Positions 34,153 to 45,600 of a DNA stretch of 64,000 bases are shown piece after piece. The DNA lies in NCBI GenBank assembly GCA_040357565.1, contig JBDODJ010000033.1; one strand, written 5' to 3'. Source of the stretch: Cercozoa sp. M6MM (lineage: Eukaryota; Endomyxa: Ascetosporea). The notes under the pieces are model-generated. The model had not been told where the DNA came from. It did not search any database and saw only the letters and a program-made list of their open reading frames with translations. A program made the position numbers and the translations under genes. Numbering within the stretch: the stretch's first letter is position 1; each line of letters begins with the position of its first letter.

Positions 34153-34610
34153 ATGTACTCGAAACAGCTGGCTGAGGAACTCGACTGCGGTCTCAGTGAG
34201 GTGCTTTGCCTGTCCCGTACCAAAAATTCTTTGTACGTGTATGTGTGCTTGTGTTTTTGTTTGTGCAGTTGACGCTGTCGCAGCTGCAGAACATCGACGC
34301 CCTCTTCGCAGACGACGTCGTTGACGTGTTCCAGTTCGACAAGGCTGTGGTATTCCTGTTCTTGTTGTGCTTGGACAGCTTCTCCGCTGAACGCGTTTTG
34401 TGCCCGAAACAGGACACGTACGATGCGGAAGGCGGCACTTCGCTGCGATGCGTGCAGGTACGACACTTGCTCTGTATTCTGTGTCGGTATGCTGTATGCA
34501 TGTTGTGTTGTGTGCTACTTGTGTATGGTACGTAGGTGCAACTCGATGCCATGTACGAATGGCTCAATAGCGATGCTTGTCCGTTCGCATCGACCATGTT
34601 CGATGCCTGA
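34153..34610 (+). CDS. Small unrecognised gene beside assembly gap
   Basis: Four exons join cleanly through GTACGT/GTATT/GTACG introns. The first begins MYSKQLAEELDCGLSEVL (ATG at 34153-34155, 29 bases after a gap). Then come LTLSQLQNIDALFADDVVD with VFQFDKAV, DTYDAEGGTSLRCVQ, and VQLDAMYEWLNSDACPFAS ending FDA before TGA at 34608-34610. The 100 or so visible residues are acidic and helical and I do not recognise them. The gap may hold further 5' exons, so this could be the C terminus of a longer protein. The minus strand also has an open frame across 34200-34460, but it lacks consistent splice sites. Confidence 0.5.
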
Positions 34611-34801
34611 GTTTGCTCCGCTTACGGTTAAGCTTTGTGTTGTCAGTACAGTAGTACTGTACCCATATAATTAGTTGCGTATGGTTTCGCTAATTGCTAC
34701 GCCTAAACACTACAGAACAGTCGATATCAGTGTCGATGCCCAGGGCAGACTGGGAGAGGAGGCGCAGGTAGATACGGTGCAGCGTATCTCCTCAAGAAAC
34801 A

Positions 34802-35617
34802 AGCAAAAACGAAAGCGACAAGAACGTCAGCAATGCCCGAGTTGTGGGGTGGGCAAGATTGTCAGCACGACCCATCTCAGTCTGGAGCGGCACAGTTGTA
34901 ATCCTCACTCTGATGAAATCTGCGAACTGAGCAGAAGCCGCAATCTCACGGAGAGCCAACCGATACCAGCCACTCATGGGCCAACCTCCTACCTCGTTGG
35001 CGGACTTGTCCCTTGCCCCGTTTGATCCCATCCAGACAGCACAGTATCACAGCTGTCTCTAGACTGTAAAGGTACTGTGCAAACAACATCCGGAGTGAGG
35101 CTCAACAAGTTCGTTCAAGTCCAGCTGCTGCGCCGCTCTCGGCCTTTTTAGTCTATCTGTTTGCTTTGGCGTTGGTTGTGCTTGGTTAAGCACGATGCAC
35201 TGAGTCGAAACCTGCGCACGTTCGGCCTTGGGATGGGCCTGGCCGTGTACACGCGCTGAAGAAACAACACGACGTCTCTTGTCGCGCGGCAGGCTTCATC
35301 TTCTCACGGAGCGTCGCACAACACGGCACTGCTCGCCCGACTCCAAGCGTTCTGAAACAAAAACGCTTGTAGAATACCTTTACAGTCTAGTGATAACTGT
35401 GATACTGTGCTGTACGGATGTGAGGAGGTTGGCCCATGAGTGGCTGGTTTCGGTTGGTTCCCCGTGAGATTGCGGCTTCTGCTCAGTTCACAGATTTCAT
35501 CAGAGTGAGGATTACAACTGTGCCGCTCCAGACTGAGATGGGTCGTGCTGACAATCTTGCCCACCCCACAACTCGGGCATTGCTGACGTTCTTGTCGCTT
35601 TCGTTTTTCGTTTTTGC
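34802..35617. mobile_element. Long inverted-repeat (foldback/MITE-like) element with zinc-finger-like ORF
   Basis: The left arm (34802 to about 35074) and right arm (about 35374-35617) are near-identical inverted copies around a loop of about 300 bases. Shared blocks include the 20-mer gaaagcgacaagaacgtcag (inverted on the right), gcaatgcccgagttgtgg, gtgggcaagattgtcagcac, and tttacagtctag next to the loop. The left arm has about 40 extra bases near 35000-35030. The left arm lies in a plus-strand frame (34675-35025) encoding a basic KQKRKRQERQQ, then CPSCGVGKIVSTTHLSLERH followed by Ser-Cys, a Cys-x2-Cys...His...His-x-Cys pattern; the right arm encodes the same on the minus strand. The structure suggests a foldback transposon or two head-to-head copies of an element end. 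No transposase is visible. Confidence 0.75.
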
Positions 35618-36328
35618 TGTGAGCTGTACCACGCGCACACGCACACGCACAGAACGCAATTCAGATACCATGGGCGCGGGCTTTACAGTGTTCGTGGGCA
35701 CAGATGTTCCGAAATCTAGCGGCCAAAAACTCTAAAAATCTCAGAAACCTCGAGCTTTGTCAGTTTTTTCCGTCGTTGTGGGGTTTCGTCTTCAGTTTTG
35801 CTTTGGACCTTTCTCTTTTACCGTCCCGGCATTGACAGTTGTGGATGACAACTATCGATTCCAGAGCACACCTAGACGTTGGGCATTCCAGAGCACACAC
35901 CTAGATGTTGGGCGTATATTCCCCGGGTGCATTGTGATGTGCATGTCTTTCGTCAGTTCCCTCAACTGAGCATCAACATCAGGTTCTGCCTTTTGTGGTG
36001 TTGTGAGATGGAGAATGGTGCCCTGGTTGTCTACCCAGTAGAGCTGTCTGTGTCACTCCTTGTTCTTTTGCGTGTTTGATGCGCCGCCAGATCGCAGCTC
36101 TTTCGATGCATAAGGTGCAGGATGGGAATTGTGTATCTAATGCGCCGTATCTGAACGAAAGCACGGCAACTGAACCACTGGCAAGCAACTGAAAGTAACA
36201 TTGGTGAATTTAAGGACACATCACAAGCAACTGAACTAGAAATAATACAATGATCAAATGATGGATACGACAAGCTGAAGTCGAATTGTCGAAATTCTAA
36301 GTGTAAGGATTGGCGTCGATACGATACG
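35618..36328. other. Intergenic, with a 27-29 base tandem duplication
   Basis: The only structure seen is a duplicated unit at about 35859-35914: two consecutive copies of ttccagagcacac followed by ctaga-gttgggc, differing by an inserted ac and one transition. No gene is supported on either strand. Confidence 0.6.
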
Positions 36329-39300
36329 TTATGACATGGCCAGTAGCGCGCGCAGCTCCGGCAGCGTCTCCAGAACGCTCTGGATGAAGTGCATTTGTTT
36401 GACTCCGTCACTCTCGTACAGCCACCGACACAACTCAACGCAAGCAAAAGTAAAACTGTACCTCATCGCTGCCAAGTTGCTTGCGCAGCCGCAGGTAGTA
36501 GACCAGACGACCGGCAGCCTCACCTGACAGGAACCAAAACCTCACGATGACTGGACAGGGTAAAATAGTATAATACCAATGTTCTGCGAGCGGTATCCCC
36601 ACTCGTCCCAGAAGTCGCAGTACCGCCATCGCATGCGGCCCTCCACGACATGACTGCGACAGCACATGACCCGCTTCGTATCAAGTCACAGAGCTTTTCA
36701 CAGATCATGTGTTACCGTTGCTGACCGCCGCGAAAGATGAAGGCAAAGTCAGCGTCATTCAGCGCATTGAAGCGCGGCCACGTGGTGCCACCTGAAATGC
36801 AGACGTACTATTCCGTCCGCTGATACAAACACCGTGCAATGTGACGATACCAACATCCGCGCATCGACCTTCCATCTTGCTGCGTACGCACAGACATATG
36901 CATGTCCGATATGTTGAGACGCTGGCAGGTATAATGCTCTACCAGTTGGGATTGCCGGTGGCTGCGATGTTGGCGAATGCGTCCGACATCTCCGTGGCCA
37001 GTTGTTCCTCGGCCGGCGTAAACTGAGACAGCGACAAAAATGTAACTGATTGACTGGTGCATGCAGTGGATAACGAGTAGATTCTACCTTGAGACCAGCC
37101 TTGTTTCCGGCCCGATCGAACACAAACGGCAGCTCACTCGCGTGACACACTGCATTATTTAAAAAGGAGTATGGAGGGTCACCTACACAAAAGATGACCG
37201 TTAGAACACTGATTGAAGTTACCGTGACCCTCGCAGCCATGATGCGGACTCCAAGCACCCTCGAACGACCAAACTAAGGATCACAGTCAATTCGTATTTC
37301 AAACATGAAGTGGAGTCTGAAAAAGAATAAAATTACCGTAGTCAAAGTCGTACGAGAAAACGTCACGTGCCTCGTCGTGCGCAAAGCCGCGAGCCGCTGG
37401 TGCGAAACAGTTATATCACGCGCACAAACAGGTAGGGGCGGGACCAAGTCTACCAACACGGTCGGGACAGTGGAAGATGTAGTCAGTGGCGATCAGCGCC
37501 ATCTTGTCCGAGTAGTCACAGTTGTACCAGCAATCTTCAGAATGGCGAGTAAAACAATAACAAATGCAACAAACAGAAGAATCCAAGGTATACCAATGCG
37601 GTAGTCGTCCATCTTGATTATCGCATTGTAACCCTTGAGACCAAAGGCGAACACAAGTGCTATGTTTAACATGCACAGACATAAATTTACTCAAAACACT
37701 TTCAAGACAAACAAGTGTCGATGTGCTACCAGCACGGTAAGCTGCCTGAGTCATCTTGCCTTGTCCTACTTGCAGTATGTGCTTTATAAATTGTCTTTCT
37801 ACGATGCAATGACCAGGCAACAGACCAAAAATGGCGTCGGTGAACAGCAGACCTTCCTCGCGGACGTGCCCAACAACAAAAGTCGGCACCTTGTCCTACC
37901 CAGGCAAGCCAGTATGACACAACTCAAAACCGAAAAGGTGTGGTCGTCTGGGATAAGCCTTACTGAGTCAACAAGCTGGCCTTGCTTCCAGGCTCGCAAC
38001 GGGTGCATCGGCAGTCTGAGATAGTACAGACTCTCCTTCACTCAAAGTGCATCATTTTGAGTGAAAGTACTCGTCGCCGTCAACAGTCGGCGACCACGGC
38101 ATCGGGACATGCCAACTGAACACGATTGTGCTTTTACACTACACCTTCTCCCTCTTTGGTCAGAGTGAAAGAGAGGTACAAATCGCCCTTGTCAAAGGCG
38201 CGGAGATGGTTTTGTTGTTTCTTAACGATCGTGGCGACATCGACACTCTGCAGACACTCCAGGTCAAGTCCTGCTTGGCACAGTCACGCAGATTTAAAGT
38301 TCCACATAGCATGTGATGCTGCTGACTCACCCTTCTTGTTGCATCCGAGCGAGTCGGACAGCGAGGCACCTAAAGGCACGCCAGAGAGAGCTCAAAGAAA
38401 GAACAGTTTCAAAACAGTCCAATGTGTAAATTTGACATACCAAAAGCAGCGCCGTTTTTGGCCTTGAAAAGAGGCAGGCCGGCCGGGTTGCTCATCATGA
38501 TGGCACGCTTGAACAGACCGTGCGAGCGCGGTGCAGTCAGATGGGTCGCCACTGCGCAAACTCAACGACATTATGGGGGAGGAAGTACAAATTTAGGACG
38601 GGATCCAAGCTTGTTAAAGGTTGGAGTACCAGAGGAACCTCCAGCAGATTCGCCAAAGATGGTGATTTCATCTACAAAAGCAGTTGCACACGCAGAAAGT
38701 GCGTCAACAAACAGATGATTGGACACCCTTATCACCGCCGAAGAACACAATGTTATCGCGCACCCACTTGAGCGCCCTACAGACACGGTGGATCGTAAAT
38801 TTACACATGGAGTCTCCGTGTGTTATAAAATTACAAGCGCTGATCACGAATGCCTTGGTTTCCTCTGCGTGCACACACAAAATAATACATAAAAAACATA
38901 AGAGGGATAAATCAGACAACACGACCCCCCTCGTACCGAATCAGAGGATGCTCGGTGCGTAAGAAGCCGAGTGCTCCCAGGCGGTAGTTGGTGCTCACCA
39001 ACACGACGTCTCCTCGTCGACGCACGTAGTCAGCAGCATCGTACAGGTCGCCTGCGCCGTGTCTGCAGAGGAACATCAACGGCGAATGTGTGCACGGACA
39101 ACAAGAGAGGGAGGCAAAGGATACCCTTGGTCAAAGTTGCCGCCATGAATGAAGAACATCTAAAGAAAGGCAAACGAGCATATCGACGAAAGGGCAAATG
39201 TCAGCAAAGCATACAACAGGAAGGTTGGAGGTAGACGTCGCATCGGCCGGCACAAACACGTTGAGATACAGGCAGTCTTCAGAGGTCTTGGAGGGACAGG

Positions 39301-39729
39301 TGGCTTCCATCACAGGTAAAAGGCACTCCTGTGGACAACCCGGTTTCTCTTCCACTGCATGCATGTGCAAGTGTCCAAGTCGAAGGCACTTGTGCGCTCT
39401 GATACAGGAGTACCTGCGCGGTAGACGCCATGCCACGGACTCTTTGGCGCCGGGTCCATGAAGCGCCGGTCGCCCACTACACAATTGGGCCGAATGAGCG
39501 ATAAAGGGAAGACAAACACTTGAGACACGTACCAGGAGGCTCAGCAAACGGAACGCCAAGGTACGTATGCACGCCATTCTGATCTACGCCTTCCAGCGCA
39601 CCTGTCGAGGTGCGAACCTGCCATCCAAGGAAATGCTGGGACAAGGTATCAAATAATACATTTAGTGAATCGAACCACGGGTGTCGCAGCCACCGCAGAC
39701 ACCAGCAAGGCACTCAGCAGTAGCAGCAT
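36329..39729 (-). CDS. Secreted type-B carboxylesterase/lipase (cholinesterase family)
   Basis: Start at 39727-39729 gives MLLLLSALLVSAVAATPVVR, a signal peptide. Then come VRTSTGALEGVDQNGVHTY, LGVPFAEPP and VGDRRFMDPAPKSPW (family start), TSEDCLYLNVFVPAD, the oxyanion region FIHGGNF, a tract with VSTNYRLGALGFL, ALKWVRDNIVFFGGDK and the nucleophile elbow ITIFGESAGGSSG (38640-38680). Later exons have KRAIMMSNPAGLP, a GHVREEGLLF acidic-residue segment and the catalytic His in VCHASELPFVFDRAGN (about 37110-37150). Then WPRFNALNDADFAF, CDFWDEWGYRSQN and a helical end LPELRALLAMS with the stop at 36329-36331. The triad Ser and His are visible; the acid is inferred. These hydrolyse ester bonds outside the cell or in the secretory path; the substrate is unknown. 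Many short introns, several beginning GTAC. Confidence 0.9.
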
Positions 39730-40053
39730 CCGGGAACTAAATTGACAAAAGGCATCAGAAGACAGCACTGCACGATACAAGCACAGTAGTAAAAGCCTTG
39801 TGTTACAACAGTTGCTAAATCAGAGCAGTTGCTGACTAGGTTCTATACTTGTACTGCCCACTCCCACTCTTGTTGTCAAAAGTCACACACAAGGTTTCCA
39901 GAATAGCACCCTCTGATCGCCTCCGGCACGTCTTTGAAAACGATCAAGCTGATCGAGTAAGTGTGTTCCAGAGTCGCGCACTGACGCAGGTTATTGCGTG
40001 CAGCTACAGCTGCCTGTACTCCTAAATTAAATAGCGGGAAGTCAATCTCCTCG
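39730..40053. other. Intergenic between carboxylesterase start and RAD18 end
   Basis: 324 bases. A minus-strand open frame continues from the last RAD18 exon in another frame (to 39876), but it has no splice support or recognisable similarity. Nothing else is seen. Confidence 0.5.
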
Positions 40054-42344
40054 CTAAGCAGCCTCAGCAGGCAACGGAAACTTGCGTTCAATCTCGTCGT
40101 CAAGCGCTTTCTTGGCGGTGCTGTTCCACTTGCCTAACGTAGAGAGAGTTGATATCTCAGGACAGCAAATGTGAGGGAGGTACCCTTCTGGCGCAAGTGT
40201 TGCACTCTCTGACGGCGGTAGAGCGCGCGTTGGCGATTGACGTCGACTGCACGCTGTCGTGTGTGCTGCGCGTATTCCTCCTGTCCCAGAGAGCGAGAGG
40301 TCAGGCCGTAACATACACAGACATAAACACAGACATAAACACAGACACAAACACAGACACAAAAAAGCAAAAACTTGGTACACTCAGCGTCGCCAGATCA
40401 AAGTTCGGTCGGTGTTTTCGGCCGGAAAAGTCTCGTTGGATGACCTGCGCAGACACAGGAGAACAGGAGTAACACAAGAGAGGCTTGTCTTGGATGGTAA
40501 AGAGAGTGAGGGGTATGTACCGCCTTGGCAAGCTCCTTGGCGATCTCACTGTCGGCGGCAGTAACACGGATGCCTGCCACTGAGTGCGCACTCGGCCTGC
40601 CGGAAGGCGGCAAAGTGAAATCACACACTTGGGAACTAGGAGTAGAAGGATTGGTAGCGAGACATACTCGTCAGGAGAGGCAGCAGCGGCAGTGCCAAAG
40701 AAGGCGTTTCTTCCGCTGGATGACCGACTGCATTTCTTCTTGTGTTGTTGTTGCAGCTGTTGCCGTTGCTGCTGCTCTACTTGACGAATCACCTGCTCTC
40801 ACATACAGTGAAGTACGGACAAAGAAGACACAGGTCTAAGGTACCCGATCAGGAGAACGTGGCTGCCACCTGTCGCAGTTCGCGTTGTGTTGTGTGACGT
40901 ACCTAAAAAACAGAGGGGGGTCAGAAGAGACAAAACAGAAAGAAACTGGGACTATACCGTCTCAGCAGTGCTTCATTGAGTGTTCTTGATGACTTACTCT
41001 ACAGAGGAAGGAGTACAGAGAAAACAAGACAGGGCTATGGGACACACTACCCTGGCCGGTGTGAGACCGAGCTTCTTGAGGTACTTGCGCAACTCGGCAT
41101 CTTTCATGACCTGCAACGAAAAGGATGAGACAGAAGCAACGGGGTGGAGGTGGGTGGGGGTAAAGATTGAAGTACACTCAGCAAAGGCAGTCTCGCGTAC
41201 TTCGGCCGCACGTGCAACTCGACGTCTGCTGGCTGCGAGAAGATACCCCAGTCACGCGCACTGACAGGCACTCTGCGAACAAAACGGTATACCCTCAGGT
41301 CGGCGAGGGAGAAGGCAGACGCGGCACCAGCCACGTGTTGATCCTTGTGGTTACTATGATCAGTTTGGTCACTCTCGTGATCACTATCCTGGTGGTCACC
41401 CTCGTGACCAGTGTCGAGTGTCTGCAGAGCCTCAGGCGTGTAGTCACTGTCGACGTCGTTGCTCTCCTCGTCGCTGTAGTTAGGTGGTTCACGGAACTAA
41501 AGTATAATACGGGGGTATGTACAAGTCGTAGTACCTGCTGAGGATAACGATGGCATCGGCGGCGTTGCACGTGTTGGCATGCTGCTGCAGCTTCGATGCC
41601 GGGAAGTGCTGCTTGCATACCTGTACACACACAGGGGGTTAGTCAAACTACAATAAAGAAGGCATGTACCGGACAAGGCAGAGTGGTGACTTTGCGTCGC
41701 TTTCGCGCCGGTTCTTGTTTGGACCGATCGAGCAGTCGGCGACTCTGTCGGCGCTGCTCTCGACGCCGACTGTCTTTGCTGTCCTTGTCTCTGTTTTTGT
41801 CATCTGCGTCTTTGTCGGTCATGGAGGTCTCTGTCTTCGTTGCCGGTGTTGCAGACATTGTTGCACCGCCTGCTGTGCTGTTCAGTGACGGCAGCAGTGG
41901 TCGCAGCAACGACGCCAATCGCTCCAGTCGCCAGGCGTTCTTCAGGTCGCCCAGTGTGAGCTTCTCCTCGTTTCCTGGGGTGTGGAGCGAGAGGTAGGGG
42001 TGAATACTTAGTAAAGAGAGACAAAGTACCTCCAGAGGAAGGCCGGCCACCCTGCGCGCACGTAGGACACGTCGCCCGCCGCTGCCGTAGCTGCGCTCGA
42101 ATGCATGCCGAGCAGAACACGTGTCCGCACGGTAGTGACACTTCATTCAAAACAAAGCCACATGTGCGAAGCTGTATCGCCAAAAGGTTTCTTGTACCTG
42201 CGCCGTCCAGCAACCCATAACAGATCGTGCATGTCACGGCTTCACGCAGTCGAAACCACGTCTCTTCGCCCACTGTCAGCAGAACAGCATTTGCGTTTGC
42301 AGCTGCGCCGGCAAAAGATCAGTTCCAATCAAGGTACCAGACAT
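40054..42344 (-). CDS. RAD18: RAD18-type E3 ubiquitin ligase (RING, UBZ, SAP)
   Basis: RAD18 with RAD6 monoubiquitinates PCNA in translesion DNA synthesis. Start at 42342-42344, a two-codon exon (MS) joined to VGEETWFRLREAVTCTICYG. RING finger: CTICYGLLDGA, EVSLPCGHVFCSACIRAQL and RRATCPTC (42050-42250). Then a basic, Asp-rich linker and a UBZ zinc finger CPVCKQHFPASKLQQHANTC (41545-41670), with Cys-x2-Cys...His-x3-Cys. An acidic segment follows, then PKYARLPLLM and a SAP helix KDAELRKYLKKLGLTP (41060-41200), the standard RAD18 order. The C-terminal part contains a Gln-rich helix (RQVEQQQRQQLQQQHKKK), DFSGRKHRPNFDL and the end DDEIERKFPLPAEAA with the stop at 40054-40056. The linker carries a His/Asp-rich stretch (DHQDSDHESDQTDHSNHKDQ) encoded by GATCAC-like repeats. 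Confidence 0.92.
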
Positions 42345-42617
42345 GACGAAGCACCGTGAGCGGATGTACCGGTGTGCACAGCACAAGTCAAATATGTTGC
42401 AGCCCCCTATCGCGCGCCGTTTGCTTGTTTCATTTTTTTAAATAAACTGTGAAGATGTCAAGTGACTGACATCTGGGCACACGATATCGCGCGCACAACG
42501 TGTGCGGACGTGGTTTCGAGTGTGTGCTACAGGTGTAGAGTGGGTAGGCTGACTGATCAAGTGGTCTGGTTCAAAAGGCCGTGCACCCGGCCAGTATCAG
42601 TGAGTGACACGCGGAAA

Positions 42618-45600
42618 AATGCCGCACAAGCCGAAGCGTCGATCATTTTTCCGGCGAGGCAGTCGAATTCCACAATCCGAAAGTCACATCAAGGACGGTT
42701 CTGATGTCGGCGCCGCCGATCGACGCGATTCGGCCTTCGTGCCGTCTGTCAGTCTGCGGAGGTTCCCTGCCTCATCTGCTCCGCATATCCGTGATCCTTT
42801 CTCCCCCATTTCACCATTTGACCTCTCTGTAGAATGTCACGTCGTCGAAGTTCCCGGCTGTCGACGATCTCGGCATCCATGAAGTCTGCGCAGGAGGAAG
42901 CACCTTCGCATGGTGCATTCATTGATGGGGAGGGGGAGTGGGTAATTCGTGTGTTTGACAGATCAAGATGCGTGGCTGCGCCAGAACTTTGGCGTTGATT
43001 ACACCGAGGTAAACCTCTATTAAGTGTGTTATCTCACCGCCTTCTTTTTCTGACCGTGGTGTCTTGTCGGAAGGGCTCGCCACGTCGCATTGAGACTTTG
43101 CTTAGTGAGGCGAGCGACGACGTCCTTGTAGAGTATGTTCCCTCCGCCCTCTTGTTGTTCTCTTCATACCCTGTTTTCTTCCGTAAAGAGAGGATATCGA
43201 TGATACGGAAGCGGTCGAGTTTGTCGAACTCGCCGATGACAGTGCTGATGTACACATGCGTGCACCGAATTTCATGCGTCGGATCAACATTAAATTACCC
43301 TACTGCTGTGTGCAAACAGATGGAGGCGCTGTACGGCGAGTTGTTTGGTCGTTTGCACAGCAAGCTTGGTCTCCGTGCAATGTGTCGATTCGCACGTTGG
43401 GGTACGACTGTGCTGTTGGTGTCTTCTCTGTGCCGAGACAGATGGTGTGTTCTTACATAGGCGACACTGTGCTCATGGTGTTTGGATCGTTAGCCGCCAT
43501 TGTCGGAGGCTTGGCTTGTATTGCTTAGTCGATTCACCTCTTGTTCTCATCTTCTACTTTATCCGTTTGGTCCATGTGCAGACCAAATGGTCTTCTACCA
43601 GGCCGCCCAGATCTTCACGGATTTTGAGATACTGCCAGGAGTCAGCACGGGCGAGACCTCGGTATTGGATGCCGTTAAGGACGACGTCATGTGGATGGCC
43701 ATCTACTCGGGTGTGGTCGGTGCAGCCTCGTGGTATCCATCTGGTCCTTTGCCCCTCCCTTAAAGCGCTCCTGTACCCCGTTTCCCAGGGTGGGTTTGTC
43801 GGCGTGGCTCTTCACAACAGAGCGACAGGTCCGAGCAGCTCGTTCGGCAGCTTTTTTGTCCGCGCTGCGGCAGGAGAAGGTGACACATGACCGGATTCTT
43901 GCCTTTGAGCTTCCCGATAACTTTGTGTTGCAGGAGTGGCACGACGCGCAACCTTCTCCGTCGGCGACTGTCGCTGCTCTGCGGCGCTTGGGCGATGCCT
44001 TGCAGCAGGTAGCTTCGTTGACTTTGCGCCCCTTGTATCCCGGTACTCGTTGCCTGACAGGGCTCTGGTGACAAAGTGTTCACGCTGATTTTCAACGCCT
44101 CGGTCATTGCGAGCGGCCTCTTCATCTCCTTGTAGCTACCGCAGTTTCTCCCTGCATTATCGCTCCTTGTGTGTATCCTGTCCGTGTAGTTGGAAAGGCG
44201 GCTGGCAACTCGCGCTTGTCATGCTCGCGTGGGTGGCCGGACTGTCTATTTGCGTCGGCGGCTTTCAATGGTGCCTCTTGTATTCGGACACGTTGTCTTG
44301 TGCCTCGCTCATTCTCCGTTGTAGGCTTCACAAGCAGGCGGATTCCAAGGCACGCGAGGCCTATGCAAATGCGGATACTGTCGTGCGCGAGAGTGTGGAC
44401 CTGGTGCGCTCCAGAATCTATACCTCCTCAAGAATGCCTCGACTGAATTCCGTTTGTTCCACAGGTGAGAGACGTGGCGGCTCTGCAATTGCAGCGCGAC
44501 TGTGTATCGCGCTATGACGCGCGTTTGCAGACTGCAGGTACCCAGTTTACCCCCCCCCCCCTACCCGTCTCTTTCTCAGTCTATTTAATATACACCACAG
44601 AAAAACTCGGCGTGCGTAGCGGTGTGGCGTTTGGTGGCTTTGTGTCGGTGTCGATGCTCGTCATGTTTTGCAGTACATGCTCTTTCACCTTGTTGCTTCA
44701 TTCATCTACCTCAATAACCGGACTTTGCTGACAGTGCACGGACACGTGATGTGGTATGGCGCCAAACTCATCCGCGAAGGCATCTCGCCTGCTGAAGGAG
44801 AGGTGCGTGTCTTTGTCCATTGTGGGTTGTGGTTTGGACGCGTATTTGCAGGTGTACGACGCTTCACGTGTCATGACGGCGATTTGGGTGCTTTTGAACG
44901 GCGCTGTCGTTCTTGGGCAGGTAAAAAGTGACTCAAAAAACAGTGTTTCATTAACGATTAACGCTAAGTGTGTTTTGTGCAGAGTGGCAACACTCTTGTC
45001 GCTTTCGGTCGAGCAAGAACTGCTGCCGCTGCTCTGTACGTCGTTGTTGTCTTCTTCCTTTTGCTTTTTGTACAGTTTTGCTGCACCAGGTGGGCGCTTG
45101 TTGACCGGCGTTCGACGATTGATCCGCTCCCCGAATTGGAAGGTAACCGGTCGCCTAGTCATATCCCGGTCTGTGTTATGCTCATTCTATGAATTCTTAG
45201 ACGACAGGCAAGTGGCAAAACACCTGCAGTCCACTTGCGTACCCTCTGCCTGTTTTTTGTTCGAAACAACCGCTAGAGAAAGGGTTCTCACAAAGGTCAA
45301 AGACGCGGCTGCGCCTGCCGAGATCGAGCTGCAGGACGTCTCCTCGGATGAAATCAAGAGCGTTCCGAAAGGCGAATTCCGTGGCCACATCCGTCTGAAC
45401 AATCTATGTACACAGCTTGCCTTTATCTCTTGTATTGTACCTCCACCTGTTTGCTTCTGTGCTATAGCTTTCAACTACCGCGCCGGCGGCAAGCAGGTGC
45501 TGCGCAACGTGACGATCGAGTGCCGTCCGGGCGAACGCGTCGCTCTCGTCGGCAGCTCTGGCAGCGGCAAATCCACCGTGCTCAAGCTGGTAGCCACTTA

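Noticed and set aside
33960-34466. Minus-strand frame HSLVELEHVNDVVCEEGVDV opposite the small plus gene
   Set aside because: The plus strand has four exons with matching frames and good GT-AG ends, whereas the minus frame runs through those introns and into the gap. It is a mirror of the acidic plus-strand coding.
39876-40103. Minus-strand frame with the RNNLRQCATLEHTYSISLIV segment downstream of RAD18
   Set aside because: It overlaps the last RAD18 exon in another frame, has no splice signals linking it to a neighbour and no family resemblance.
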